Source: Mycolicibacterium sp. lyk4-40-TYG-92 (GTDB taxonomy: Bacteria > Actinomycetota > Actinomycetes > Mycobacteriales > Mycobacteriaceae). From it: a DNA stretch of 64,000 bases. The stretch spans positions 434,001 to 498,000 of the forward strand of contig NZ_JARVRX010000001.1 of the NCBI RefSeq assembly GCF_030209435.1, in the 5' to 3' direction. Under the pieces are notes generated by a model. That model was not told the DNA's origin and searched no databases. It saw only the letters and a list, made by a program, of their open reading frames with translations. The position numbers were made by a program, and so were the translations under genes. Of the stretch, positions 17,502 through 26,258 are shown piece after piece. Numbering within the stretch: position 1 is the stretch's first letter; the number at the start of each line of letters is the position of its first letter.

Positions 17502-19012
17502 GCGGCATCGGGGTGGTGAGCATACTTTTCCCGCAGCTCCCGGCGGGCACCCGCCGGACGTTCCAAATCGGTCTCGCCTTCTTCGTCGCCTGGCTGGCGG
17601 CTGCGGCGGCGCTGCGCCTGCCGGGCCTCTTCATCGCGACTGTGGCGGTGGGGATTCCGCTGCTGTTCGTCCTGTACGTCCGGCAGCTGGACTACCCGGG
17701 GCCGGCGAAGGTCCGGCTGCTCGTCGGCACGGGCCTCGGTATGGCGTTCGGCGTGGCCTTCGCCCTCGGGTCCGGCGCGGTGGTCGCGCGCGCCTACGGT
17801 GTCCCCCTCGAAAGTGGCGTTGCCGCAGTGCATCTGCGGACCGTCGAGGCCGGCCTCTCGGCGGTGGAGGCGCTGTTGGTGATAGCGCCCGCGCTGCTCA
17901 TCCGGGTGTTCAGCCCAGGAGAACGAAAGGCGCTGTACGGCTACGTCATCGGCGCGAGCGGCGCGTTGGGCGCAACTGCCGCGACCACGATCGTGCGGAT
18001 GTTCGCGCAGCTGGATTCGGGCCTCGTCGACCACGACCAACCGTTGGCGGACTTCCTCATCGAGGCCGCGATCCGTGGCATCACCATGCCGGTCACCGCG
18101 GCCGCCGCTGCCGGAATGCTCGGTGCCGCACTGTGGTTCCGCCCCCGCGGCCGCCGGATCTGGTGGCAGGTACTGCTGATCGCCGTCGTGCCGGTGCTGG
18201 CGCACGTCTGGCTCGGCGACGAGGATTCCGCCGACATCTCGCAGTGGGCGAAGCTGGCGTGGCATATCGCATTCGCCGTGTTGGGGCTGCTGTTGCTGTG
18301 GCTGGTCCTGCGGTTGGCGGTACAGCACGAAGACGCCGACGGCTCGGACCGCGACGTGCGCACGCTGTCCGCACCACGCCTGGTCGCGACCTGGACCGCG
18401 GTGGTCACCGTGCTGGCGCTCGGGCTGGTCGGGATCGCCGCTGCGACGTCCCGACCGGCGGCGCGGTATCAGTGCCCACCCAATTGCGGTCACCCGCCGA
18501 TGGGCAAGCCCGTCGTGATCAACCCCAGATTCACCGCCCCCGACGGAGCCTTCAGCGTCTCCTACCCGGCGCCGGGCACCGCGTACGAGGTGACCATGAA
18601 CGACACCGGCGTGACGGCCCAATACACCGGCGGCACCGGCGGCATCATGCGGCTGTGGGGCGAACCGGCACAGGGCCGCGACGCCAAGGACATCACGACG
18701 GCGTTGCTCCTCGACAAGTTCCCGGATTCACGAGTGGCCTACGAGATACCCAACACGCTGGTGGGTTATCACCCGGGTTACGGCGTCGCTGCCGACGACT
18801 GGCCCGACGGCCAGAACGTCGTCGCCTCGCGGACCCGCATCCTGATCATGGTGGCGGTGAAGGATGATCTGGCGCTCGTCGCCGCGGCGGCCGGGCCGTT
18901 CAGCGAATTCGGCCCCGGTTCCGGCCCGCCGACCGGGGCCAGCCTGGAACTCGCTGCCGATATGGGCAAGTACGTCAACAGCTTTCGGTGGCGGGACGAG
19001 GCGCCGCGCTGA
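17498..19012 (+). CDS. Polytopic membrane protein with extracytoplasmic C-terminal domain, coupled to the sedolisin
   Basis: A 504-residue protein of no family I can name. Residues ~20-325 contain roughly eight to nine hydrophobic segments (for example GLFIATVAVGIPLLFVLYV and LLLIAVVPVL-like runs), including EALLVIAPALLIRVFSPGER. After the last helix comes a Cys pair (QCPPNCGHPP) and a ~175-residue soluble domain with NPRFTAPDGAFSVSYP. The ATG overlaps the sedolisin stop (ATGA), so the two are translationally coupled and probably act together, perhaps as a membrane partner or substrate of the protease. Its last 38 bp overlap the end of the opposing hydrolase gene. Confidence 0.75.
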   Translation: MSGIGVVSILFPQLPAGTRRTFQIGLAFFVAWLAAAAALRLPGLFIATVAVGIPLLFVLYVRQLDYPGPAKVRLLVGTGLGMAFGVAFALGSGAVVARAYGVPLESGVAAVHLRTVEAGLSAVEALLVIAPALLIRVFSPGERKALYGYVIGASGALGATAATTIVRMFAQLDSGLVDHDQPLADFLIEAAIRGITMPVTAAAAAGMLGAALWFRPRGRRIWWQVLLIAVVPVLAHVWLGDEDSADISQWAKLAWHIAFAVLGLLLLWLVLRLAVQHEDADGSDRDVRTLSAPRLVATWTAVVTVLALGLVGIAAATSRPAARYQCPPNCGHPPMGKPVVINPRFTAPDGAFSVSYPAPGTAYEVTMNDTGVTAQYTGGTGGIMRLWGEPAQGRDAKDITTALLLDKFPDSRVAYEIPNTLVGYHPGYGVAADDWPDGQNVVASRTRILIMVAVKDDLALVAAAAGPFSEFGPGSGPPTGASLELAADMGKYVNSFRWRDEAPR

Positions 19013-19730
19013 CGTCGGTGAGAATCATCCGGGCGACATCCTCCGGGGATTCCCACGGCGGTGTGTGGCCGACGCCGGTCAGCAATCGGTGGTCCGGCTC
19101 GCCCGGCGTGGGGCGGCTGACGCGCGCATCGCGGTCACCGAAGACCAGTTCGACATCGACGGATAGCGTCCGAATGCGTTGGGCAAGTGTCGCTTTGGTG
19201 AGGTAGCGATCGATTGCCGCGGACGCGTCGTTGAGCCCGCGGCGGCCGGCCTGCTCGAGCGCCGCCACGAATCGGTCGTCGACAACCACCCCGGGAGCGA
19301 AGGCCGATGCCAACCCGGCGCGACGGCGGCCGTCTCCGGCCAGCGCCCAGGCCAGGTCGCCGACAACCGGAACCCTGAGGACACGCTCTGTCAATCGGTT
19401 TGAGCCGAGCCGACTTTCGATGGAGTGCGGCGTGCACAGCGCGATGATCTTCGCTACGCGGCCGGGGTGACGTTCGGCGACGGCCGTCGCGATCAGGCCG
19501 CCGCGCGAGTGTCCGACCACGATTGCCGGCCTGTCGATCAAGGCGGCGACCGCGTCGGCCTCGCCTTCGATGGACCGGGTCGACGGCAGGTCCACGGCGA
19601 CCACCCGGGCGTGGTCCTCGATGAGTGGCACCACGCGGTCCCAGGTGTGGTGCGATCCGGCGAGGCCGTGGATCAGCACGACCAGCGGCGCTTCGGGATC
19701 GCCTGCGACCAGGGCCCCGGCCGTTGTCAT
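18975..19730 (-). CDS. Alpha/beta fold hydrolase
   Basis: A 251-residue alpha/beta hydrolase. The oxyanion region is LVVLIHGLAGSHHTWDRV, the nucleophile elbow is GHSRGG, and the C-terminal catalytic His lies in GVGHTPPWE; an acid in ELVFGDRDARV precedes it. This set fits an esterase or a C-C or epoxide-hydrolase-like enzyme; the substrate is unknown. The ATG at 19730 overlaps the stop of the monooxygenase gene by 4 bp, so it is the third gene of the oxidoreductase/monooxygenase/hydrolase operon, a combination that suggests stepwise breakdown of a cyclic or ketone substrate. Confidence 0.88.
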   Translation of the reverse strand: MTTAGALVAGDPEAPLVVLIHGLAGSHHTWDRVVPLIEDHARVVAVDLPSTRSIEGEADAVAALIDRPAIVVGHSRGGLIATAVAERHPGRVAKIIALCTPHSIESRLGSNRLTERVLRVPVVGDLAWALAGDGRRRAGLASAFAPGVVVDDRFVAALEQAGRRGLNDASAAIDRYLTKATLAQRIRTLSVDVELVFGDRDARVSRPTPGEPDHRLLTGVGHTPPWESPEDVARMILTDVSAAPRPATESC

Positions 19731-21214
19731 GCTTCGACCAGTTCGCGCACCGGACGCTGGACCAGGTGGTCGACCGGGATGAAGCGGCTTGTGCGGCGGC
19801 GGAAGTCGATGGTGCTGCTCGGCCAGATGTTGACGTTGCGCCCGTGCTCGTTGACGTACCAGCTCTGGCAGCCCCCGGCGGTCCACACGGTGCCCTGACT
19901 GAGGCGCTGGACATCGTCGTCGTAGTTCTGCTGGGCTGCCTGCGTCGGTTCGACAGCGGCGAAGCCGAAGTCGCGTGCGTAGGTCACGGTTTCGGCGATG
20001 TAGTTCGCCTGCGCCTCCAGCATCTGCACCACCGAGTTGTGCCCGAGGCCGATGTTCGGGCCGTGCATCAGGTAGCAGTTGGGGAAGCCGTGGACGGCGG
20101 TGCCCAGATAGGCGGCCGGGTTGCCGTCCCAGCTCTCGGCCATGGAGATGCCGTCGGTGCCGAACAGCCGGTCGGTCAGCGGCAGCTGCCGGGTCTCGAA
20201 GCCGGTGCCGAAGATGATGGCGTCGACCTCGTGCTCGATACCCTGGTTGTCGACGACGCTGTGGGCCCGGATTTCCCGGATGCCGTCGGTGTTGACGTCG
20301 ACGTTCGGCTGCGATACCGCGGGAAGGTAGTTGTCCGACAGTAGGATTCGCTTGCAGCCGATCCGGTAGTCCGGGGTCAGCTTGGCGCGCAGCGCAGGGT
20401 CCGGCACCTGCTTCTTCAGGTGCTTGAGGGCGCGCCGCTGTGGCACCCGCATCAGGCCGGGGTTACGGAACGCCAGGATCATCCATTCGAACTGGAAGTA
20501 GATGCGGGTCCGCGCCAGGCGCTGCAGGGCGGGGTACTTCCGGAACATGGCGCGGCGGCGGGCTGAGATCGCATGGTCGTGGCGGGGCATGATCCACGGC
20601 GGCGTGCGCTGGAACAGCGTCAGCTTGCCGACGTGCGGCTGGATGGCCGGCACGAACTGGATGGCCGAGGCGCCGGTGCCGATGACCGCGACTTTCTTTC
20701 CGCGCAAATCGAATTCGTGGTTCCAGCGGGCCGAATGGAACTTCTCGCCCTCGAACTCGTCCAGGCCGGGCAGGTTCGGGATCACAGGCTCGGCCAGGGC
20801 GCCGGTGGCGACGACGACGTGGGCGGCCGTCCGCTCGCCGTCCGCGGTCGAGATGTGCCAACGCTGCCGGCCGGCCTGCCACTGCAGGGCCGTCACCTCG
20901 GTGTCCAGTACCAGGCGCCGGCGCAGGTCGAAGTCGTCGACGACGCGATTCAGGTATGCGTGAAGTTCGGGCTGTTTGGCGAAGACGTTGTGCCAGCCGG
21001 GGTTCGGGGCGAAGGACAGCGAGTAGAGGTGGCTCTTCACGTCGACCGCCGCGCCGGGATAGGCATTGTCGCGCCACACGCCGCCGACGTCGCCGGCGCG
21101 CTCGATGAGCACGACGTCATCGATCCCGGACTGCTGCAGCCGGACGGCGGTGGCGAGGGCGCCGAATCCGGTGCCGATGATCGCGACGTGGTTGTGGGGG
21201 ACGAGCTGGTTCAT
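19727..21214 (-). CDS. Flavin-containing (Baeyer-Villiger-like) monooxygenase
   Basis: A 495-residue FAD/NADPH enzyme. FAD site GTGFGALA with ERAGDVGGVWRDNAYPGA near the N-terminus, an NADPH site VIGTGASAIQF near residue 180, and IIFGTGFETRQLP late in the protein. The segment FQRTPPWIMPRHD is typical of mycobacterial Baeyer-Villiger-type monooxygenases. The start at 21214 (MNQLVPHNHVAIIG) overlaps the upstream reductase stop by 4 bp; the frame continues open far upstream through the reductase gene, but that is not coding. It acts between an ene-reductase and a hydrolase, as expected for ketone-to-ester-to-acid conversion (inference). Confidence 0.92.
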   Translation of the reverse strand: MNQLVPHNHVAIIGTGFGALATAVRLQQSGIDDVVLIERAGDVGGVWRDNAYPGAAVDVKSHLYSLSFAPNPGWHNVFAKQPELHAYLNRVVDDFDLRRRLVLDTEVTALQWQAGRQRWHISTADGERTAAHVVVATGALAEPVIPNLPGLDEFEGEKFHSARWNHEFDLRGKKVAVIGTGASAIQFVPAIQPHVGKLTLFQRTPPWIMPRHDHAISARRRAMFRKYPALQRLARTRIYFQFEWMILAFRNPGLMRVPQRRALKHLKKQVPDPALRAKLTPDYRIGCKRILLSDNYLPAVSQPNVDVNTDGIREIRAHSVVDNQGIEHEVDAIIFGTGFETRQLPLTDRLFGTDGISMAESWDGNPAAYLGTAVHGFPNCYLMHGPNIGLGHNSVVQMLEAQANYIAETVTYARDFGFAAVEPTQAAQQNYDDDVQRLSQGTVWTAGGCQSWYVNEHGRNVNIWPSSTIDFRRRTSRFIPVDHLVQRPVRELVEA

Positions 21215-22485
21215 CGGTGATCCTTGAGTGCGATGGGAGACTTCAGGTCGGACGGCTGCGCGGGCAGCCACTTGCGGTAGCGCGCAAGGGCTTTGCGCTG
21301 TACCCGCTGGTCGACGATGAGGGCGCACAACGGATGTGTACGGGCCGTCGGCTCGAGGCCTTGCGTGATCTGCCGCATCTGGTAGCGCACCAGCGCCATG
21401 CTCGCCGCGGACGCCAGCGTCTTGTCGGACCACGTCACCGGCTTGAGTTGCCGGGTGGCTTCCTCGCCGCGGCTCCAGCGGTTCGGCAGATCCGGCGTGA
21501 CGGCGATGGCGGTGCCCATGCCGACGATGTCGATGCCGTTGGCGAGCACCGTGTTCGCGGTGTCCTGCCGGGTGACGCCGCCGGTGAGCATCAGCGGGAT
21601 GGGACTGGTCTTGGCGAGTTCTGCGGCCAGCTCGAGGAAATAGGCCTCGCGGGCGGCGGTACGGCTGTCCGTGGGTCGGCCGGTCATGGCCGGGCTCTCG
21701 TAGCTGCCGCCGGACAGCTCGACAACGTCGACGCCGAGTGGTGCGAGCATCTCGATGACGCGCAGCGCATCGTCGGTGTCGAAGCCGCCACGCTGGAAGT
21801 CTGCCGAGTTCAGCTTGACGGCGACCGCGAACTCCGGGCTGACGGCCAGCCGGATCTGGCGGACGATCTCCAGCAGGAGACGGGCGCGGTTCTCCAGCGG
21901 CCCACCCCATTCGTCGGTGCGGGTGTTGACCAACGGCGACAGGAACTGCGACAGCAGGTAGCCGTGCGCCGCGTGCACCTCGACACCGTCGAAGCCGGCT
22001 TCCTCGGCGCGGGCCGCGGTGGTGACGAAGCGCGCGATGGTGGCGCCGATCTGCTGCGGCGTCATCGCGCTCGGCCGGCCGAATCGCTTGCTGTGCTTGC
22101 CGACGTCCACCGCGACGTCCGACGGACCCCAGACCACGCCGGGCATGTTGGCGTTGACCTGGCGGCCGGGGTGGCTGATCTGCATCCACATCTTCGCGCC
22201 GCCTGCCTTGCCGGCCTTGGCCCACTTCGCGAACGGTTCGAGTGGCGAGTTCGCGTCGAGGACGACGCCGCCCGGGCCGGTGAGGGCCTCGGCATGGACC
22301 ATGACGTTGCCCGTGATCAGTACGCCCGCGCCGCCCACGCCCCAGCGGTGGTACAGCGCGATAAGCCGATCGTCGGGAGCCTGGCCGGGGCCGGCGAGTC
22401 CTTCCTCCATCGCGGCTTTGGCGATGCGGTTTCGGAGCGTCTGACCGGATGCGAGGGTGAAGTGGGTGAAGAGTGTGGGAGACAT
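21211..22485 (-). CDS. NADH:flavin oxidoreductase, old yellow enzyme family
   Basis: A 424-residue TIM-barrel FMN enzyme. Visible motifs are NRIAKAAMEEG at the N-terminus, WMQISHPGRQ, GFDGVEVHAAHGYLLSQFLSP (the His pair that binds the substrate) and the phosphate-binding LTGGVTRQDT. Such enzymes reduce activated alkenes or enones. ATG 22485 was chosen since it gives MSPTLFTHFTL with the usual length. It is the first gene of a three-gene operon (reductase, monooxygenase, hydrolase), divergent from the TetR gene, with two operator copies in the 91-bp gap. Confidence 0.92.
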   Translation of the reverse strand: MSPTLFTHFTLASGQTLRNRIAKAAMEEGLAGPGQAPDDRLIALYHRWGVGGAGVLITGNVMVHAEALTGPGGVVLDANSPLEPFAKWAKAGKAGGAKMWMQISHPGRQVNANMPGVVWGPSDVAVDVGKHSKRFGRPSAMTPQQIGATIARFVTTAARAEEAGFDGVEVHAAHGYLLSQFLSPLVNTRTDEWGGPLENRARLLLEIVRQIRLAVSPEFAVAVKLNSADFQRGGFDTDDALRVIEMLAPLGVDVVELSGGSYESPAMTGRPTDSRTAAREAYFLELAAELAKTSPIPLMLTGGVTRQDTANTVLANGIDIVGMGTAIAVTPDLPNRWSRGEEATRQLKPVTWSDKTLASAASMALVRYQMRQITQGLEPTARTHPLCALIVDQRVQRKALARYRKWLPAQPSDLKSPIALKDHR

Positions 22486-22507
22486 CGGTTGCCTTCGGGT
22501 CGGTATG

Positions 22508-22526
22508 ATGTAAACGCTGCTCACAT
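22508..22526. promoter_or_regulatory. Putative TetR operator, copy 1
   Basis: A 19-bp imperfect palindrome ATGTAAACGCTGCTCACAT with arms ATGT/ACAT. It lies 22 bp upstream of the reductase start. A second copy sits 31 bp away centre to centre, i.e. three helical turns, so two TetR dimers could bind on the same face of DNA. No experimental support is available. Confidence 0.65.
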
Positions 22527-22538
22527 TTATAGTGGGCA

Positions 22539-22557
22539 ATGTAAACAGTGTCAACAT
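22539..22557. promoter_or_regulatory. Putative TetR operator, copy 2
   Basis: A 19-bp palindrome ATGTAAACAGTGTCAACAT of the form ATGTnnACAnTGTnnACAT, better conserved than the first copy. It sits 19 bp before the likely TetR start at 22577 and overlaps an alternative upstream start (GTG 22532), which argues that the regulator really begins at 22577. Autoregulation together with control of the divergent operon is the obvious reading. Confidence 0.68.
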
Positions 22558-22576
22558 TTGTGAGGCGGAACTCAGA

Positions 22577-23167
22577 ATGACGTCGAAAGCGGTGTCCAAG
22601 CCGGGGTACCACCACGGCGATCTGCGGACCGCCCTGGTGCAGTCGGCGCTGGCGCTTCTGGAAGAGGAGGGCGCCGCGGCATTGTCGATGCGCGCCGTCG
22701 CGCGGCATGCCGGCGTCACGGCGGCGGCCCCCTACCGGCACTACCAGGACCGGGACGCGTTGATGTCAGCCGTCGCGGCCGTGGGTTATCGCGAGCTGGC
22801 CGCGGACCTGGTAGCCGTCAGCCCATCCCCGTCGACGGCCGACGAGATCGCCGACGTCGCCATCGCCTACGTCCGGTTCGCACTGCGGCGCCCCGCGCTC
22901 TTCCGCGCGATGTTCAGCGAGCAGTGCGATGCCGGCAGCCCCGAGCGGGTCGAAGCCGTCGCGGCGATCTCGGCCTATCTCAGAGCGAACATCGTGCGGG
23001 TGTTTCCGGACGCGGATCCCGACGCGTTGAGCGACGCCGTCTGGGCGCTGGTGCACGGCCTGGCATTCCTGTTCCTGGACGGCAAGTTCGACAGCGCGGA
23101 TTCCGGTGCGCTGGAACACCGCGTCCGGGCCGCGGTGCAGGCGGTCGTGGGGCTGGCAGGGTCCTAG
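22577..23167 (+). CDS. TetR family transcriptional regulator
   Basis: A 196-residue regulator. The N-terminal helix-turn-helix reads GYHHGDLRTALVQSALALLE, then LSMRAVARHAGVTAAAPYRHYQ; the rest is an all-helical ligand-binding domain ending in AVQAVVGLAGS. ATG at 22577 is preferred over GTG at 22532, because the latter lies inside the operator. It is divergent from the reductase/monooxygenase/hydrolase operon, which it probably represses. Its TAG stop overlaps the TAG of the opposing AAA ATPase gene by 2-3 bp in a convergent arrangement. Confidence 0.9.
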   Translation: MTSKAVSKPGYHHGDLRTALVQSALALLEEEGAAALSMRAVARHAGVTAAAPYRHYQDRDALMSAVAAVGYRELAADLVAVSPSPSTADEIADVAIAYVRFALRRPALFRAMFSEQCDAGSPERVEAVAAISAYLRANIVRVFPDADPDALSDAVWALVHGLAFLFLDGKFDSADSGALEHRVRAAVQAVVGLAGS

Positions 23168-25371
23168 TGTCCCTCGGAGAATTCCCGAAGTGACTGCACC
23201 TGAGCGGGATCCAGTGACGGCCGGACCGTCTCGCGGGCCTTGGCGACGTCGGCCGCGGTGACATCGGCGGCGTCGATGGACCGGCGCATCGCGGTCAGCG
23301 CAGCCTCGCGCAACAGGGCGACGCAGTCCGCGGCGCTGTAGCCGTCGAGCTCACCGGCCAGCCGGCCGAGGTCGACATCGGGTGCCAGGGGGATGGATTT
23401 GCTTGCGGTACGCAGGATTTCGCGACGGGCATCGGCGTCGGGCGGCTCGACGAAGACCAGCTTCTCCAGCCGGCCCGGTCGCAGCAGCGCGGGGTCGATC
23501 AGATCCGGCCGGTTGGTGGCGCCCACCACCACGACGTCACGCAGCGGGTTGATGCCGTCCAGCTCGGTGAGCAGTGCGGCCACCACGCGATCGGTGACGC
23601 CGGAATCGAAGCTCTGCCCGCGGCGCGGCGCCAAGGCGTCCATCTCGTCGAGGAACACCAGCGACGGCGCGGAATCGCGTGCGCGCTGGAACAATTCGCG
23701 CACGGCGCGCTCCGAGGAGCCCACCCACTTGTCCATCAGCTCGGCGCCCTTGACGGAGTGCACCGACAACCGGCCGGAGCTGGCGAGGGCTCGCACCAGG
23801 AATGTCTTGCCGCAGCCGGGTGGACCGTAGAGCAGCACCCCGCGGGGCGGTTCCACGCCGAGCCGCGCGAAGGTGTCCGGGTGCTGCAGCGGCCACAGCA
23901 CCGCCTCGGTCAGCGCCTGCTTGGTGGCCACCATGTCGCCGACGTCGTCGAGGGTCACCGAACCGACCGCGACCTCCTCGGTCGCCGACCGGGACAGTGG
24001 CCGGATCACCGACAGCGCGCCGGTCAGATCGTCCTGCGTCAACGCCGGTGCGGCACCGTCGGAGCTGGCGCGGCCAGCCGCTCGCAGCGCGGCCTCGCGC
24101 ACCAGAGCTGCGAGATCGACGACGACGAATCCCGGTGTGCGCTCGGCGATCTCATCGAGGTTCAGCTCCTTGGCGGGAACCGACCGCAGGAGCACTTCCA
24201 GCAGGGCCTTGCGGGTGGCGGCGTCGGGCAGGGTCAGTCCCAGCTCGCGGTCGCAGAGGTCGGGCGCGCGCAGGCGCGCGTCCACGCCGTCGGGCACGGC
24301 GGACGTCGCGATGAATGCCACACCGCGGCCGGCGACGGCCTTGCGGAGCTCGGTCAGGATCAACGTGGCCACGGGCTCGGCGACGGCGGGCAACAGCGCG
24401 TCGATGTCGGTGATGAGCAGAACACCACCGCCATCCCGCACCGAACTGACGGCCGCGGCGACCCCGGCCAGCCGGTCCTCGGCGCGCAGCGCCCCGACCT
24501 CCGGCCCGTCGAGCTCGACGAGGCGGCGGGACGTGCACACCGCGCGCACCATGGCGGCCTTGCCGACGCCCGCGGGCCCGGACACCAGGACGCCCAGATT
24601 GGCGGTGGCGCCGAGTGTTTCGAGGAGTTCGGGCTCATCGAGAGCCAGCTTGAGCCATTCTGTCAGCCGGGTCACCTGGGCGGTCATGCCCTTCAGGTCG
24701 TCGATCGAAAGGGCTTGGACGGCAGTGGTTTCCGACGGGATCGCCACCGGCTGAGACAATGCCGGAGTGATGCCGTCGCCCCAAAAAACCACCGAATTGG
24801 GTTGCACACTGACCGGGCCGGCGGGGTCGACGCCCGTCACCGTGAGCAGTTCCGAGGTCCAGGTGATGCCGACCTGGGTGGCCAGCGCCGCCGTGGCCGC
24901 GGACGTCGAGGTGCCCGGACCCAGGTCCCGCGGCAGCAGCGACACCGTGTCGCCGACCGTCATCACCTTGCCCAGCAACGCCATTCGCAAGGTCGCCGGC
25001 GGTATCGAGCTGCTGGCCAGTCGCGAACCACTGACGGTCACCGAGCGGGCGCCGTACACCGTCGCGGGGGACACCAGCACCGGGGCGTCAGCCCGGATGC
25101 CGGCGTTGGACAGCGTCACGTCATCGAGCAGCGCGGTGCCCGGGGGAGTCCCCGCGGCGGCCACCCCGACCACCGCGCAGGTGGTGCGGGTGCCGGTCAG
25201 CGACACCGCGTCCCACTCGCGGATGCCGAGGGCGGCGATCGCTTCCGGGTGCAGCAGTACCACGCCGCGACGGGCGTCCAGTGCTGAGGTGTTGAGTCGG
25301 GCGGTGAGCTGAAGCTGCGCGCCGGACGGGTCGGATGCGCCCTGCAGGGCCTGTGCCTGCGGGGGCGTCAT
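23164..25371 (-). CDS. Double AAA+ ATPase, CDC48/p97-like (Rv0435c type)
   Basis: A 735-residue protein with an N-terminal beta-rich double-psi barrel-like domain (about 1-190) and two AAA+ modules. The second module is canonical: Walker A GPPGCGKT (about 514-522), Walker B LVFLDEMDAL and an arginine-finger region DPALLRPGRLEK. The first is degenerate: GPAGVGKA (about 264-271, Ala where Thr or Ser is expected) and LLITDIDALL (no Glu after the Walker B Asp). It therefore probably hydrolyses ATP only in module 2. It presumably unfolds or remodels proteins. Its ATG overlaps the pssA stop by 3 bp, so it ends the psd-pssA-ATPase run. Confidence 0.92.
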   Translation of the reverse strand: MTPPQAQALQGASDPSGAQLQLTARLNTSALDARRGVVLLHPEAIAALGIREWDAVSLTGTRTTCAVVGVAAAGTPPGTALLDDVTLSNAGIRADAPVLVSPATVYGARSVTVSGSRLASSSIPPATLRMALLGKVMTVGDTVSLLPRDLGPGTSTSAATAALATQVGITWTSELLTVTGVDPAGPVSVQPNSVVFWGDGITPALSQPVAIPSETTAVQALSIDDLKGMTAQVTRLTEWLKLALDEPELLETLGATANLGVLVSGPAGVGKAAMVRAVCTSRRLVELDGPEVGALRAEDRLAGVAAAVSSVRDGGGVLLITDIDALLPAVAEPVATLILTELRKAVAGRGVAFIATSAVPDGVDARLRAPDLCDRELGLTLPDAATRKALLEVLLRSVPAKELNLDEIAERTPGFVVVDLAALVREAALRAAGRASSDGAAPALTQDDLTGALSVIRPLSRSATEEVAVGSVTLDDVGDMVATKQALTEAVLWPLQHPDTFARLGVEPPRGVLLYGPPGCGKTFLVRALASSGRLSVHSVKGAELMDKWVGSSERAVRELFQRARDSAPSLVFLDEMDALAPRRGQSFDSGVTDRVVAALLTELDGINPLRDVVVVGATNRPDLIDPALLRPGRLEKLVFVEPPDADARREILRTASKSIPLAPDVDLGRLAGELDGYSAADCVALLREAALTAMRRSIDAADVTAADVAKARETVRPSLDPAQVQSLREFSEGH

Positions 25372-26258
25372 CGACGAGGACCCGGCCTACGCAACCGCAG
25401 CCGGGCCGTGGACCGGCGCTGTCCGCGGTCGGTGCGACGCGGCTGCGCACGGCGGATCGCGCGGCGTGCCTGTCGCTGCTCCTTGGGTTTGTCATCCCAG
25501 ACCTCGGGGTGCGCGCGCAGCCAGGCCTTGGTGCGGATGGCGAACGGGATGTGCAGCACGTACGCGACGATGATCACCAGGATCACGATGTAGCCGTACA
25601 TCACCGAGGCGGCCACCAGGATGGCCAGCAGCGCCAGCAGGGGCAACGCCATGTTCGGCGGGATGGCGAACGTGTGCACCTTGCGCATCGGGACGGTGCT
25701 GACCACCAGCAGCGAGACGCCGATCAGCCAGAGGCAGATGAATATCTGACCCCAGTGCGAATCCCACCACGGCCCGGGGAACTGCATCTTGGCCGCCAGC
25801 GGGCCGATGGCGCCGATCGCGCCCGCCGGTGCCGGCATGCCGGTGAAGAACTCCTTCTCGAACGCCGGACCCTCGACGTCGAGCATGGCGTTGAAGCGGG
25901 CCAGCCGCAGGACGATGCACACCGCGTACAGCAGCACCACGATCCAGGCCAGCGGCGAGGTGTTGTGCGCCAGCAGGGTGGCGTACACGATGAACGCCGG
26001 CGCCACGCCGAAGTTCACCGCGTCGGCCAGCGAGTCGATCTCGGCGCCCATCTTGGACGTGGCGTTCAGCATGCGGGCCGCGCGACCGTCGAGCGCGTCG
26101 AGGATTGCGGCACCCGCCAGCAGCGCCATGGCCTCGGTGGGGCGGTGATCGAGGGCGTACTTGACCGCCGACAGACCCAGGCAGATGGCAGCGACCGTCA
26201 GGGCGCTGGGGACCAGCTTCCGCAGGCTCACCTGCGGAGTCTTGATCCGGGGTTTCAT
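25368..26258 (-). CDS. pssA: CDP-diacylglycerol-serine O-phosphatidyltransferase
   Basis: Makes phosphatidylserine from CDP-diacylglycerol and serine in the membrane. The 296-residue protein has the CDP-alcohol phosphotransferase signature [20 protein letters not shown] followed by IDSLAD (Asp/Gly pattern), and several transmembrane helices. The C-terminal ~45 residues ([13 protein letters not shown] onward) are a very basic Arg-rich tail, longer than needed for catalysis. ATG 26258 overlaps the end of psd by 4 bp. With Psd it forms the pathway to phosphatidylethanolamine. Confidence 0.94.
   Translation of the reverse strand: MKPRIKTPQVSLRKLVPSALTVAAICLGLSAVKYALDHRPTEAMALLAGAAILDALDGRAARMLNATSKMGAEIDSLADAVNFGVAPAFIVYATLLAHNTSPLAWIVVLLYAVCIVLRLARFNAMLDVEGPAFEKEFFTGMPAPAGAIGAIGPLAAKMQFPGPWWDSHWGQIFICLWLIGVSLLVVSTVPMRKVHTFAIPPNMALPLLALLAILVAASVMYGYIVILVIIVAYVLHIPFAIRTKAWLRAHPEVWDDKPKEQRQARRAIRRAQPRRTDRGQRRSTARLRLRRPGPRR

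Noticed and set aside
16757..19012. 751-codon frame covering the sedolisin end and the membrane protein
   Set aside because: Its last 504 codons are the real membrane protein (start 17498); the part upstream is a shadow frame of the peptidase.
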